Below are positions 9,008 through 17,998 of a DNA stretch of 64,000 nt, one piece after another. This DNA comes from JAMXLO01 sp963812475. GTDB taxonomy: Bacteria; Pseudomonadota; Alphaproteobacteria; Acetobacterales; Acetobacteraceae. The notes beneath the pieces were generated by a model, which ran no database searches, was not told the DNA's origin, and was given only the letters and a program-made list of their open reading frames with translations. The stretch's first letter is position 1. Each line of letters begins with the position of its first letter. The stretch covers positions 124,001 through 188,000 of the forward strand of contig CAWEVI010000050.1 in NCBI GenBank assembly GCA_963812475.1, given 5' to 3'. Made by a program: the position numbers and the translations under genes.

Positions 9008-9589
9008 TCAGCATTGGCGGCAAGGTGCCGGCACGATGGCGACCAGGGCCAGATGCACGATGATGAATCCGGTGATGCCGGCCATCGCAAGGAAGTGCAC
9101 GCGACGAGCAACCTCGTAGCCGCCGAGCAGCGCGGTCAGCGGATGGAGTTGCACCGGCTTCCAGATCGCCAGGCCCGACACGATTGCCAGCGCAATGCCG
9201 CAGCCCGCCAGCACATAGAGCAGCCGTTGCACGGCATTGTAGTGCGACGCGTCATGCGGCAGTCGGAAGCGCAGTGCCAGTATCGCATCGCGCCGGATCT
9301 CACGCGGGCGCAACGGCAGCAGCCTGCGCCTGACATGCCCGGAGATCAGGCCGTAACCGAGGTAGATCGCAAAATTGACTGCCAGCAGCCACATCGCTGC
9401 AAAGTGCCAGGCGAGCGCGCCGCCAAGCCAGTCGCCAAGTGTCATCCATGCCGGAAAGACGAAGCGAAACAGCGGCGACGCGTTGTAGATTTGCCAGCCG
9501 CTGCCGATCATCACCACGATCGCGCCGGCGTTGATCCAGTGGGTAAGCCGCACGGCAAGCGGGTGTATGCGCAGCGTGTTCACCGACAT
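9008..9589 (-). CDS. Cytochrome b561-type membrane haem protein
   Basis: This is a four-helix membrane cytochrome of the Ni-hydrogenase/formate-dehydrogenase cytochrome b561 group. Hydrophobic helices lie around residues 16-36 (HWINAGAIVVMIGSGWQIYN), 58-80, 120-145 and 165-188, and each region carries histidines suited to haem ligation (RLTHW, AWHFAA, ASHYNAVQRLLYVL, RRVHFLAM). It probably transfers electrons between quinone and the adjacent molybdoprotein. I chose the ATG at 9589 (GGGAG about 8 nt upstream) over a TTG at 9613. A perfect hairpin separates it from the upstream fasciclin gene. Length 193 aa. Confidence 0.88.
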   Translation of the reverse strand: MSVNTLRIHPLAVRLTHWINAGAIVVMIGSGWQIYNASPLFRFVFPAWMTLGDWLGGALAWHFAAMWLLAVNFAIYLGYGLISGHVRRRLLPLRPREIRRDAILALRFRLPHDASHYNAVQRLLYVLAGCGIALAIVSGLAIWKPVQLHPLTALLGGYEVARRVHFLAMAGITGFIIVHLALVAIVPAPCRQC

Positions 9590-9628
9590 GGCAGCCACTC
9601 CCGGCAACAGCAAGATACGAGGAGGGAT

Positions 9629-9657
9629 GCGGGCGGCCTCGGGGATGGGCCGCCCGC
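9629..9657 (-). terminator. Perfect 10-bp GC hairpin between fasciclin and cytochrome b genes
   Basis: The arms GCGGGCGGCC (9629-9638) and GGCCGCCCGC (9648-9657) pair perfectly around a 9-nt loop. It lies just after the fasciclin stop and about 40 nt before the cytochrome b start on the minus strand. There is no following U-run, so it may reduce read-through or protect the upstream mRNA rather than fully terminate. Confidence 0.45.
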
Positions 9658-9667
9658 ACGCAGTCGA

Positions 9668-10240
9668 TCAGGCTCCTGGGTGCAGCACGTGATCGACCAC
9701 CTGGATCACGCCGTTCGACTGGCGCACGTCGGAAATCGTGATATCGGCGAGATCGCCCTTTTCGTCCTTCACGCTGATATTTGACGAGCCGTTCATCATC
9801 AGCCACAGCTTTCCGCCGCTGACCGTGTTCAGCGTGGCCATGCCGTTGCCCTCGAGGATCATCGAGCGAAGCTTGTTCGTGTCGTAGTTCCCGGCGACCA
9901 CGTGGTAGGTCAGGATTTTGGTGAGCATCGCCTTGTTCTGGGGTTTCACCAGAGTCTCGACAGTGCCCGCCGGCAGCATGGCGAACGCTTCGTTGGTCGG
10001 CGCGAACACGGTGAACGGGCCTGGCCCATTCAGTGTATCGACCAGGCCGGCAGCCTTCACGGCGGCGACCAGCGTCGTGTGATCGGCGGAATTCAGCGCA
10101 TTGGCGACGATTGTCTTGGACGGGAACATGGCCTGGCCGCCCACGCGGACGGTCGGATCGGACATGGTCTGCCCGAACCCAGGAGTCAGAATGGGGGCGG
10201 ACACCAGCAGGATCGTGGCGAGCAGGGCGGTACGTTTCAT
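9668..10240 (-). CDS. Exported fasciclin (FAS1) domain protein
   Basis: A secretion signal (MKRTALLATILLVSAPILTPGFGQT) is followed by one FAS1 domain. The two conserved motifs are visible: H1-like LNGPGPFTVFAPTNEAFAMLP around residues 90-110, and the C-terminal VVDHVLHPG. FAS1 domains mediate adhesion or protein-protein contacts; bacterial single-domain forms are often found next to redox genes but their job there is not established. The start ATG has a strong GGAGAGGAGAG ribosome-binding region. It is the first gene of an operon with a b-type cytochrome and a sulfite-oxidase-fold enzyme, which suggests a periplasmic accessory role. Confidence 0.9.
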   Translation of the reverse strand: MKRTALLATILLVSAPILTPGFGQTMSDPTVRVGGQAMFPSKTIVANALNSADHTTLVAAVKAAGLVDTLNGPGPFTVFAPTNEAFAMLPAGTVETLVKPQNKAMLTKILTYHVVAGNYDTNKLRSMILEGNGMATLNTVSGGKLWLMMNGSSNISVKDEKGDLADITISDVRQSNGVIQVVDHVLHPGA

Positions 10241-10382
10241 TTAGGTCTCTCCTCTCCAGCGCGACCATCAGCGGCCGCTGTCCCCCAATCGTCGCGAACG
10301 GGGCGATCGGATGCAGGCGATCCGGGATTTTTTTGGGAGCTTGTTAATTCGCAACCGCGATGCTGCCCGCGGAGATTGATTC

Positions 10383-11556
10383 ATGCGACGGCTGGTCTGC
10401 CTGGACGGGTTGCGCGGGGTGCTGGCGTTCTACGTGATGCTCAGCCACACGCTGCCGTTCACGCCGATGCCCGGTTGGCTGGTGTGGCTGTTCTCGCATG
10501 GCGGCGCGGGGGTGGATGTATTCTTCATCCTGAGCGGACTGGTGATCGTCCAGTCGCTCGCCAGCTTCGACTATCGAGCGCGCCCGTTCCTGATCGCCCG
10601 CGTGATGCGCATTTTATCCGGTGTTCATTGCGGTCTTCATCGCTGCCGTGGCGGTACAACCGCTGGCGACCGGGTTCGAGAGAATGGCGTGGATCGGGCC
10701 GGACAGCCCCGCACGCTTCATCTGGTCGGGTGGCTGGCCGAACGACTGGGGGCTGTTCATCGCCGCGCACCTGACGATGACGCACGGGCTGTTCCCGGAT
10801 GGTGTGTTGCCCGACGTCTGGGTGGGCTTTCTTGGGGCGGCGTGGAGCCTGTCGACCGAGTGGCAGTTCTACCTGCTGGCGCTGCTGATCGGAGGCCGCC
10901 TGGGACTGCGTGCGCTTGCCTGGCTGTTCCTCGTGGTCTCGGCGACAGCAATCGCCTGGCACGCGTTGGTGCCGGACGCCTGGCAGTTCAGCCGCGCCTT
11001 CCTGCCCAACAAGGCGCAGTATTTCGCGTTGGGCATCGCCAGCGCGATCGTCGTGCGGGACGGGACCAAGGGACTGGGCGCCTACCTGACCGTGCTCGGC
11101 GTCACGCTGGTGCTGTGCGTCGGTCAGGGTGGCGTCGATAAGTTGTTGCCGCCGATGATCTGGTCGCTGTGTCTGGCGGCTCAGCTACGTTCGGCCCCGT
11201 CATCACGATCGTCCCTGACGATGGGTACGGGGTCGATGGCGGCGACGGTTGGGATGACGATGGGGCTTTTCGCCGTGGCGCTGCGATCGCGACCGTTGGT
11301 CTGGCTGGGAGCCGTCTCGTATTGCATCTACCTTGTCAACGAACCGGTGCAGAAGCTGCTTGGCGTGACGCTTGCGGTCGTCGTCCAAGGCAATGCGGCC
11401 CTGTTCACCGCGCTGTGGCTGCCCGGGGCCGTGGTTCTGCCTGTCCTGGCGGCGTGGTGGCTGCACCAATGGATCGAGGCGCCCGCACTGCGCTGGGGTC
11501 GAGCCAGGGCGCGACGCGATATGCCGGCAGCGCCCGTTCCGATCAGCGCCGGATGA
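10383..11556 (+). pseudogene. Acyltransferase 3 (OafA/YrhL-like) membrane protein, frameshifted
   Basis: The N-terminal part (MRRLVCLDGLRGVLAFYVMLSH, GGAGVDVFFILSGLVI) and the rest (FGLFIAA...SLSTEWQFYLLALLIGG..., YCIYLVNEPVQKLLG) are the two halves of one acyltransferase-3 protein with about ten membrane helices and the RGVLAF/H catalytic region. The frame breaks at the T-run 10612-10615: removing one T restores RIYPVFIAVF and an uninterrupted product of about 390 aa. Such enzymes O-acylate surface polysaccharides. It stands alone downstream of a divergent fasciclin operon, and its end overlaps the convergent trmB stop by 14 nt. A one-base homopolymer error is an alternative to a real null allele. 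Confidence 0.82.
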
Positions 11557-12277
11557 AAATCCAAAAGAGCGGCGACCGGCCTTCGCGCAGCGCCTTCGCC
11601 TCGTAGCGCGTTGGCGGCCAGTCAGGCGGGCGCGTGCGTTCCGGAGGCGATGCGTCGAACAGCGATTGCCCGGCCATGACCTCGGTCACCCAGGCCTGAT
11701 ACGTCGCATCATCGCTTGCCACGCGCCACTCGGCGCCGGGCTTCACCACGCGGCCGAGCAAGGGCAGCATCGCCGGGTGAACGAAGCGGCGCTTGACATG
11801 CCGCGCCTTCGGCCAGGGGTCGGGGAACAGCAGGAACAGCCGATCGAGGCAGCCATCGGGCAGCAGCCGCAGCAACACCCGCGCATCGTCGGTCCAAAGC
11901 CGCAGATTGGCAGGCAGGGGCGCTGTGGCTTCGCCGCCCTCAGGCACCAGGCGCGACAGCAAGGAGCAGATGCCGTTGTCGAACACCTCGCAGGCGATCA
12001 ACGCCGCCCCCGGATGCGCCGCGATCTGCGCCAGCGCATGCTCACCGCCGCCGAACCCGATTTCCAGCCAAAGCGCCGCGCATGTCGATGGGAAGGCCGA
12101 CACCGGGTCGGATGCCTGCTCCGCGGCAAGCGCCAGGCGCGGCAGAGTTACATCCAGCAGTCGAAGCTGGCGCGGGCGCAGCTTATGGCCGCGGCCCCTG
12201 CCGTACAGTCGGTCCGGTGGCGGCTTCAGCGACCGAGGGCGGCCTTCAGAGCCGGCACCAGATCGGTCTTCTCCCAC
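11543..12277 (-). CDS. trmB: tRNA (guanine-N7-)-methyltransferase
   Basis: TrmB uses SAM to methylate G46 in the tRNA variable loop. The SAM-binding motif LEIGFGGGEH, the FLLFPDPWPKARHVKRRFVHP block and the C-terminal TRYEAKALREG are all present. The core begins RLYGRGRGHKLRPRQ. The reading frame is open back to a GTG at 12277, inside metK, which would overlap metK by 52 nt. The metK stop lies at 12226, so the true start may be a less usual codon nearer that point, and I give the longest version. It follows metK, which makes its methyl donor, in the same operon. Confidence 0.9.
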   Translation of the reverse strand: MGEDRSGAGSEGRPRSLKPPPDRLYGRGRGHKLRPRQLRLLDVTLPRLALAAEQASDPVSAFPSTCAALWLEIGFGGGEHALAQIAAHPGAALIACEVFDNGICSLLSRLVPEGGEATAPLPANLRLWTDDARVLLRLLPDGCLDRLFLLFPDPWPKARHVKRRFVHPAMLPLLGRVVKPGAEWRVASDDATYQAWVTEVMAGQSLFDASPPERTRPPDWPPTRYEAKALREGRSPLFWIFIRR

Positions 12278-13413
12278 GTGAAGGTGTCCTTGTCCGCGTC
12301 CGGTTCGCGCCCGAAATGGCCGTACGCGGACGTGGGTACATAGATCGGGCGATTCAAATGCAGGTGCTCGCGGATGCCGCGTGGCGTCAGGTTCATAAGG
12401 TCCCGTAGCGTCTTCTCAAGACGGGTCTCGTCCACATCGTTCCCGGTGTTCTGCAGATCGACATACACGGACATTGGGCGCGCGATGCCGATCGCGTAGC
12501 TGATCTGGATGGTGCAACGATCCGCCAGCTCGGCTGCGACGACGTTCTTCGCCAGATACCGGCAGGCATAGGCGGCAGAACGGTCCACCTTGGTGGGGTC
12601 CTTGCCGCTGAACGCGCCGCCGCCATGTGGCGCCGCGCCACCATAGGTATCGACGATGATCTTCCGTCCGGTCAGGCCACAGTCGCCATCCGGTCCGCCG
12701 GTTACGAACTTGCCGGTCGGATTCACATGGAACTCCGCCTCCGGGCACATCCATCCGTCCGGCAGGGTGCTCTTCACGATCGGCCAGAGCATCCGCTTGA
12801 TCTCGGGTTGCTCGAGGTCCTCGACATGTTGGGTGGAGACGACGACGCTGGTCGCGCCCACCGGCTTGCCGTCAACATAGCGCAACGTGACCTGGCTCTT
12901 GGCGTCGGGCAGCAGGCCGTGCACCGACTTGTCGTGGCCGCGCCGGAGTTCGCGGATACGATGCAGGATGGCGTGGGCGTAGTGGATCGGTGCAGGCATG
13001 AGTGCCTTGGTCTCGCGACAGGCGTAGCCGAACATCATGCCCTGATCGCCCGCGCCCTCGTCCTTGTTGCCGGCGGCGTCCACACCTTGCGCAATGTCCA
13101 GCGACTGCGCGTGCAGGTGACAGGCGATTTCCGCCTTGTCCCAACTGAACCCGTCCTGGTCGTAGCCGATGTCGTGGATCGCCATGCGGGCGAGATGATG
13201 GATCAGGTCGGATGTGACCGTAGCCGGGCCACGTGTCTCGCCGGCGAATATGACGCGGTTGGTGGTGACCAGCGTCTCGCAGGCCACGCGCGAGTAGGGA
13301 TCGGCGCCGAGATAGGCGTCGAGCACGGTATCACTGAGCCGGTCGGCGACCTTGTCGGGGTGCCCTTCGGAGACGGACTCGGAAGTGAACAGGAATTCGC
13401 CTTTATCGCGCAT
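12226..13413 (-). CDS. metK: S-adenosylmethionine synthetase
   Basis: MetK makes SAM from methionine and ATP. The 395-residue product has GHPDK near the N-terminus, the ATP-binding signature GAGDQGMMFGYA and the P-loop-like GGGAFSGKDPTKVDRSAAY. Length and all three alternating domains look complete. The ATG at 13413 has GAGAGA upstream. The 118-nt gap to dapB (13414-13531) carries a CCCC-T-GGGG palindrome and a possible -35 TTGACC; I could not match it to any SAM riboswitch class I know. It is followed by trmB, with overlapping frames. Expression may be partly coupled to dapB, which is upstream on the same strand. Confidence 0.97.
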   Translation of the reverse strand: MRDKGEFLFTSESVSEGHPDKVADRLSDTVLDAYLGADPYSRVACETLVTTNRVIFAGETRGPATVTSDLIHHLARMAIHDIGYDQDGFSWDKAEIACHLHAQSLDIAQGVDAAGNKDEGAGDQGMMFGYACRETKALMPAPIHYAHAILHRIRELRRGHDKSVHGLLPDAKSQVTLRYVDGKPVGATSVVVSTQHVEDLEQPEIKRMLWPIVKSTLPDGWMCPEAEFHVNPTGKFVTGGPDGDCGLTGRKIIVDTYGGAAPHGGGAFSGKDPTKVDRSAAYACRYLAKNVVAAELADRCTIQISYAIGIARPMSVYVDLQNTGNDVDETRLEKTLRDLMNLTPRGIREHLHLNRPIYVPTSAYGHFGREPDADKDTFTWEKTDLVPALKAALGR

Positions 13414-13531
13414 GGATGGTTTCTCTCGCGTCGCGGAGGATGGGGTTGTGTGAGGCGGGCTGATTGGCGGCCGGTGTGGCGGAAAGCCCCTGGGGGGTCA
13501 AGTGTCGGGCGGCGAAGCGCCACGCCGTCGC

Positions 13532-14308
13532 TCAAGCCATCCCCAGCACGTCCATCATGGAGTAAGGACCCGGCTTCCGTCCGACGACCCAGAACGCGGC
13601 GCGCACGGCGCCTGCCGCAAAGGCGCGGCGGTCGAAGGCGCGATGCGTCAGCGCGATATGCTCGGTGGCGGCGGCGAAGATGAGCGTGTGTTCGCCCACC
13701 ACCTGACCGCCGCGCAGCGCCGCGAAGCCGATTGCGCCGGTCTTCCGCGCGCCAGTATTGCCATGACGGCCACTCTCCATCACCTCCGCCAGCGCCACGC
13801 CGCGCCCCTTGGCCACGGCGCGACCCATGCCGACTGCGGTGCCGGAGGGTGCATCAACCTTCTGTCGGTGATGCATCTCGACGATTTCGGCGTCGTAGCC
13901 ATCGGCCGGCAGCGCCGCGCCCATCCGTTCGGCCAGCGCCAGCACCAGATTGACGCCGGCGGAGAAGTTGGCCGCATAGACCACGGGAATCCGCCGCGCG
14001 GCATCCGCGACGGCGGCTTCATCGGCGGCGGACAGTCCGGAGGTGCCGAGCACCCAGGCCTTGCCGGAAGCGGCCATCGCCTCGGCGTAAGGCTGCGCGG
14101 TGGCGGCATTGGTGAAGTCGACAACCACATCCGATGCCTCGGCGAGCGCCCCAATGTCGGCGAACGGCTTCGTGCCGGATGGGATCGGTTTTGTGGACCC
14201 CGGGCGGCCGATTCCGCCAGTCAGCTCCGCGTTGGCGGCCCGGACTTCCTCCACCAGCAGTTGCCCCATGCGCCCCGTTATGCCGGCGATGCCAATGCGT
14301 GTTGTCAT
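13532..14308 (-). CDS. dapB: 4-hydroxy-tetrahydrodipicolinate reductase
   Basis: DapB performs the NAD(P)H-dependent reduction in lysine/diaminopimelate synthesis. The nucleotide-binding GIAGITGRMG at residues 5-14 and the catalytic EMHHRQKVDAPSGTA block (catalytic His and the Lys of the KxDAPSGTA motif) are intact. At 258 aa the length is normal. The ATG at 14308 follows a GGGTGGG stretch; an in-frame extension upstream to 14425 is translated repeat sequence and should be ignored. It lies upstream of metK on the same strand and downstream of a repeat-rich gap. Confidence 0.95.
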   Translation of the reverse strand: MTTRIGIAGITGRMGQLLVEEVRAANAELTGGIGRPGSTKPIPSGTKPFADIGALAEASDVVVDFTNAATAQPYAEAMAASGKAWVLGTSGLSAADEAAVADAARRIPVVYAANFSAGVNLVLALAERMGAALPADGYDAEIVEMHHRQKVDAPSGTAVGMGRAVAKGRGVALAEVMESGRHGNTGARKTGAIGFAALRGGQVVGEHTLIFAAATEHIALTHRAFDRRAFAAGAVRAAFWVVGRKPGPYSMMDVLGMA

Positions 14309-14440
14309 GTGACCCACCCCCTTCCCGACCTCCCCCGCTTCGCGGGAGAGGGAGTAGAACGGCATTATGGTAGCGCGTGCCTCCTCTCGCGCGAAGCGGG
14401 TGTGGCATCTGCTCGTCTCAAACAAGCGCCGGATTAAGCC

Positions 14441-14482
14441 CCCTCTCCGCCCAGGGGCGGAGAGGGTTGGGGTGAGGTGGGG
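14441..14482. repeat. Palindromic repeat unit, first of an inverted pair
   Basis: A perfect 12-bp stem, CCCTCTCCGCCC (14441-14452) with GGGCGGAGAGGG (14455-14466), is followed by TTGGGGTGAGGTGGGG. This is the style of dispersed palindrome common between genes in Acetobacteraceae and relatives. A second copy with the same stem arms lies at 14616-14658 in the opposite orientation. A looser related hairpin (CCCGC/GCGGG) occurs at 14334-14346 next to dapB. Confidence 0.8.
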
Positions 14483-14510
14483 CCGATGCCACCGACGCTG
14501 CGCGTTCGGC

Positions 14511-14630
14511 CGAACTTACCGCCATGACTACCGGGTCAGCCAGTTCTGGAACAACGAGGTGATCATAAACATCGGCGGAGTCCTGCAGGTCGTGCTGCGA
14601 GCTCTGGAAGGCGCCCCCACCTCACCCTGA
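14511..14630 (+). pseudogene. C-terminal remnant of a DUF559 (Vsr-like endonuclease fold) protein
   Basis: About 38 codons in one frame read TYRHDYRVSQFWNNEVI, then INIGGVLQVVLRALEGAP, and stop at 14628. This matches the C-terminus of DUF559 proteins, where a strand of the form YRVxRFWNNEVL is followed by a helix. Nothing of the catalytic N-terminal part is left. The fragment is enclosed by two inverted copies of a palindromic repeat, so repeat and gene fragment probably travelled or decayed together. Recognition rests on the RFWNNEV-type motif from memory; I cannot run a profile search. This entry and its flanking repeats account for most of the 14309-14675 gap. Confidence 0.6.
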
Positions 14631-14658
14631 CCCTCTCCGCCCCCGAGGGCGGAGAGGG
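14616..14658. repeat. Palindromic repeat unit, second of an inverted pair
   Basis: CCCACCTCACCCTGA precedes the same 12-bp stem arms, CCCTCTCCGCCC (14631-14642) and GGGCGGAGAGGG (14647-14658). The unit is the reverse complement of the copy at 14441-14482, with only the loop differing. The stop codon of the DUF559 remnant lies inside it. It ends 17 nt before the dnaJ stop codon. Confidence 0.8.
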
Positions 14659-14675
14659 AAGAGCATCCGCGTTCG

Positions 14676-15824
14676 CTACTCCCGGCCGCCTTCGAAGAAT
14701 TCCTTCACCTTCGAGAAGAAGCCCTCGCTTTCCGGGCTGCCCTTGCCGTTGCCCTGGGCTTCCGCCTCGAATTCCTCCAGCAGCTCCCGCTGGCGGCGCG
14801 TCAGGTTCTGCGGCGTCTCCACCGCGACCTGAATGTACATGTCACCGCGCGCCGTGCTGCGCAGCACCGAGAAGCCCTTGCCGCGCAGACGGAACTGATC
14901 GCCGGTCTGCGTACCGGGCGGGATCTTCACCTTCGCTTTCGTCCCGTCGACCACCGGCACTTCGACGTCGGTACCCAGCGCGGCCTGGCTCATTCGCAGC
15001 GGCACACGCATGAATATGCTCGCACCATCTCGCTGGAACATCGGGTGCTGCCGGATCGCGACATGCACATACAGATCGCCGGGCGTGGCGCCTTGCCCGC
15101 CTGCCTCACCTTCGCCGGCAAGCCTGATCCGCGTGCCGTCCTCAACGCCCGGCGGGATCGCCACTTGCAGGGTCCGCTCACGCTGGACCGTGCCGGCGCC
15201 ATGGCAGACCTTGCACGGATTGCGGATCATCTTGCCGCGCCCGCCGCAGGTCGGGCAGGTGCGCTCGACCAGGAAAAAGCCCTGTTGGGCGCGAACCTTT
15301 CCGGCGCCCTGGCAGGTTGCGCAGGTGTCCGCCGCGCGCGTCTTGTCCTCCGATCCGGAGCCGTTGCACGCATCGCAAGCAACCCGTGTCGGCACCCGCA
15401 GATTTACCTTTGCTCCGGCAAACGCCTCGGTGAGTTCGATCTCGGCTGCCTGGCGGATATCGTTGCCGGCACGGGTTCGCCCGCCTGCGCCGCGACGGCC
15501 GCCCATGAAGTCGCCGAACATCTGGTCGAAGATGTCGCCCAGACCTCCGCCAGCCGAGAAATCGAATCCACCGGCGAAGCCACCAGCCCCGCCGCCCTGC
15601 TCGAACGCAGCATGCCCGTAACGGTCGTAGGCGGCCCGCTTCTGCTCGTCCTTGAGGACGTCATACGCTTCGTTGAGCTCCTTGAACCGCGTCTCGGCCT
15701 GCTTGTCACCGGGATTGCGGTCGGGATGGTACTGCATGGCGAGCTTGCGGTAGGCCTTCTTCAGATCGTCGGCCCCTGCCTCGCGTGCCACGCCAAGGGT
15801 GGCATAGTAATCCTGCTTGGCCAT
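14676..15824 (-). CDS. dnaJ: Chaperone DnaJ (Hsp40)
   Basis: DnaJ is the co-chaperone that delivers clients to DnaK and stimulates its ATPase. The J domain has HPD at 33-35, followed by a Gly/Phe-rich linker (about 75-125), four zinc-binding CxxCxGxG repeats (CDACNGSG, CATCQGAG, CPTCGGRG, CKVCHGAG) between about 148 and 215, and the two C-terminal substrate-binding barrels. At 382 aa it is full length for a type I DnaJ. It lies downstream of dnaK on the same strand with a gap of about 90 nt, the usual dnaK-dnaJ arrangement. Confidence 0.98.
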   Translation of the reverse strand: MAKQDYYATLGVAREAGADDLKKAYRKLAMQYHPDRNPGDKQAETRFKELNEAYDVLKDEQKRAAYDRYGHAAFEQGGGAGGFAGGFDFSAGGGLGDIFDQMFGDFMGGRRGAGGRTRAGNDIRQAAEIELTEAFAGAKVNLRVPTRVACDACNGSGSEDKTRAADTCATCQGAGKVRAQQGFFLVERTCPTCGGRGKMIRNPCKVCHGAGTVQRERTLQVAIPPGVEDGTRIRLAGEGEAGGQGATPGDLYVHVAIRQHPMFQRDGASIFMRVPLRMSQAALGTDVEVPVVDGTKAKVKIPPGTQTGDQFRLRGKGFSVLRSTARGDMYIQVAVETPQNLTRRQRELLEEFEAEAQGNGKGSPESEGFFSKVKEFFEGGRE

Positions 15825-15913
15825 CTCAGCCCTTCTTGCTGGCGCTGAATAAAATCGCGCCCGCCTTCGAGGAAGCGCGGGCGCAACTCGTCACTTCTGC
15901 CTGCCCCGAATAA

Positions 15914-17855
15914 TCAGGCCGACTTCTTCTTCTTTTCGTCGACTTCCTCGAACTCGGCGTCAACGACCTTCTCATCGGATGTGGCGCCCGGACCCTGCGC
16001 ACCGCCGCCCGGTCCAGCCTGAGCCGTCGCATCGGCGGCCTGTTCGGCTTGCTGAGATTTGTACATCGCCTCGCCCAGCTTCATTGCCGACTGGCTCAGA
16101 CGCTCGGTCGCCTGCTTGAGTGCCGCGGCATCGGTGCCCTCCATCGCGGAGCGCGCCGCCGCCACCGCCGCCTCGGCTTCACCCTTCTCCTGCGCCGGCA
16201 GTTTGTCGCCGTGTTCCGCCAGGTTCTTCTCCACCTGATGGGTCAAACCGTCAGCCTGGTTCTTCAGCTCGACGAACTCACGCCGCTGCTTGTCGGCTTC
16301 GGCATTTGCCTCCGCTTCCTTCACCATGCGCTGGATGTCCTGCTCGGACAGCCCGCCCGATGCCTGGATGCGGATCTGCTGCTCCTTGCCGGTCGCCTTG
16401 TCGCGTGCCTGCACCGAGACGATGCCGTTGGCGTCGATATCGAACGTCACCTCAACCTGCGGCACACCGCGCGGCGCCGGTGGCAGGCCCACAAGGTCGA
16501 ACTGCCCGAGCAGCTTGTTGTCCGCAGCCATCTCGCGTTCACCCTGGTAGACCTTGATGGTGACCGCGGTCTGGTTGTCGTCGGCCGTCGAGAAGATCTG
16601 GCTCTTCTTGGTCGGGATGGTGGTGTTTCGCTCGATCAACCGGGTGAACACGCCACCAAGCGTCTCGATGCCGAGCGACAGCGGCGTGACGTTCGAGCAA
16701 CAGCACATCCTTAACGTCGCCCTTCAGCACAGCGCCCTGCACCGCTGCGCCGATCGCCACCACTTCGTCGGGGTTGACGTTGCGCGCGGGCTCCTTGCCG
16801 AAGAAGTTCTTCACCGCCTCGATGACCTTCGGCATCCGGGTCATGCCGCCGACAAGGATAACCTCGCCGATCTCGCCCGCGGTGACGCCAGCATCCTTCA
16901 AGGCGGCGCGGCACGGATCCATCGTCCGGGCGATCAGATCATCGACCAGGCTCTCGAGCTTCGCCCGCGTCAGCTTCATCACCATGTGCTTCGGCCCAGC
17001 GGCGTCGGCGGTGATGAACGGCAGGTTGATCTCGGTCTCCTTCGACGAGGACAGCTCGATCTTCGCCTTCTCGGCGGCTTCCTTCAGCCGCTGCAGCGCG
17101 AGTTTGTCCTTGCGCAGGTCGATGCCCTGCTCCTTGCGGAACTCCTCGGCCAGATAGTCCATCACACGGCCGTCGAAGTCCTCGCCGCCGAGGAATGTGT
17201 CGCCGTTGGTGGACTTCACCTCAAATACGCCGTCGCCGATTTCCAGCACGGAAATGTCGAATGTGCCGCCGCCCAGGTCATAGACCGCGATGGTGCCGCC
17301 GTGCTTCTTATCCATGCCGTAGGCGAGCGCTGCCGCGGTCGGCTCGTTGATGATGCGCAGCACCTCGAGGCCGGCGATGCGGCCTGCATCCTTTGTCGCC
17401 TGGCGCTGGCTGTCGTTGAAGTAGGCCGGAACGGTGATCACCGCCTGGGTGACCGGCTCGCCGAGATACGCCTCGGCAGTCTCCTTCATCTTGCCGAGGA
17501 TGAATGCGCTGACCTGGCTCGGCGAATATTTCTCGCCCTTCGCCTCGACCCAGGCGTCGCCGTTGTCGCCGCGTACGATGGTATAGGGCACCAGGCCCTT
17601 GTCCTTCGCGACGATCGGATCGTCGAACCGGCGGCCAATCAGCCGCTTGATGGCGTAGAGCGTATTGGACGGGTTGGTGACCGCCTGGCGCTTGGCGGAC
17701 TGGCCGACCAGACGTTCCCCGTTGTCGGCGAAGGCGACCATGCTGGGGGTCGTGCGCGCGCCCTCGCTGTTCTCGATCACCCGGACGTCCTTGCCCTCCA
17801 TGATGGCAACGCAGGAGTTCGTCGTGCCGAGGTCGATACCGATGACTTTACTCAT
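15914..17855 (-). CDS. dnaK: Molecular chaperone DnaK (Hsp70), frameshifted in this sequence
   Basis: DnaK is the ATP-driven Hsp70 of the cytoplasm. The 5' part encodes the nucleotide-binding domain (MSKVIGIDLGTTNSC, VYDLGGGTFDIS, VILVGGMTRMP). The 3' part encodes the substrate-binding domain and lid, from VTPLSLGIETLGG to the C-terminal EEVDEKKKKSA. The frames do not join. On the coding strand the sequence reads CTCGAACGTCACG where the conserved LLLDVTPLSL needs CTCGACGTCACG, so there is one extra base at 16692-16693. Without it the product would be about 646 aa, the normal length. The start at 17855 has AAAGGAG upstream. As dnaK is usually essential or nearly so, a sequencing or assembly error is more likely than a true null. 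Confidence 0.93.
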
Positions 17856-17929
17856 TAAGGGGCTCCTTTCAGCGGACGCGCGCGACCCGAAGCACCGCAT
17901 GCGTCCCTAGGGGGAAGTATTACACGGAT

Positions 17930-17956
17930 GTATGAGGCGGTGGGCGGCCGGGCAAG
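17930..17956 (-). promoter_or_regulatory. Candidate RpoH (sigma-32) promoter of dnaK
   Basis: On the minus strand CTTGCCC (17956-17950) is followed after 12 nt by CCTCATAC (17937-17930), close to the heat-shock consensus CTTGAAA, 13-15 nt, CCCCATNT. It lies about 75 nt upstream of the dnaK start, in the gap after grpE, where a heat-shock promoter is expected. The spacer is one base shorter than consensus. Confidence 0.4.
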
Positions 17957-17998
17957 AGGCCGGAGACTCGATTCTCGTGCAAATGCGGCATGATTGCC

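Noticed and set aside
13414..13531. Possible SAM riboswitch upstream of metK
   Set aside because: I could not place SAM-I, SAM-II, SAM/SAH or SAM-V core sequences or their pseudoknots; only a short GC palindrome is present.
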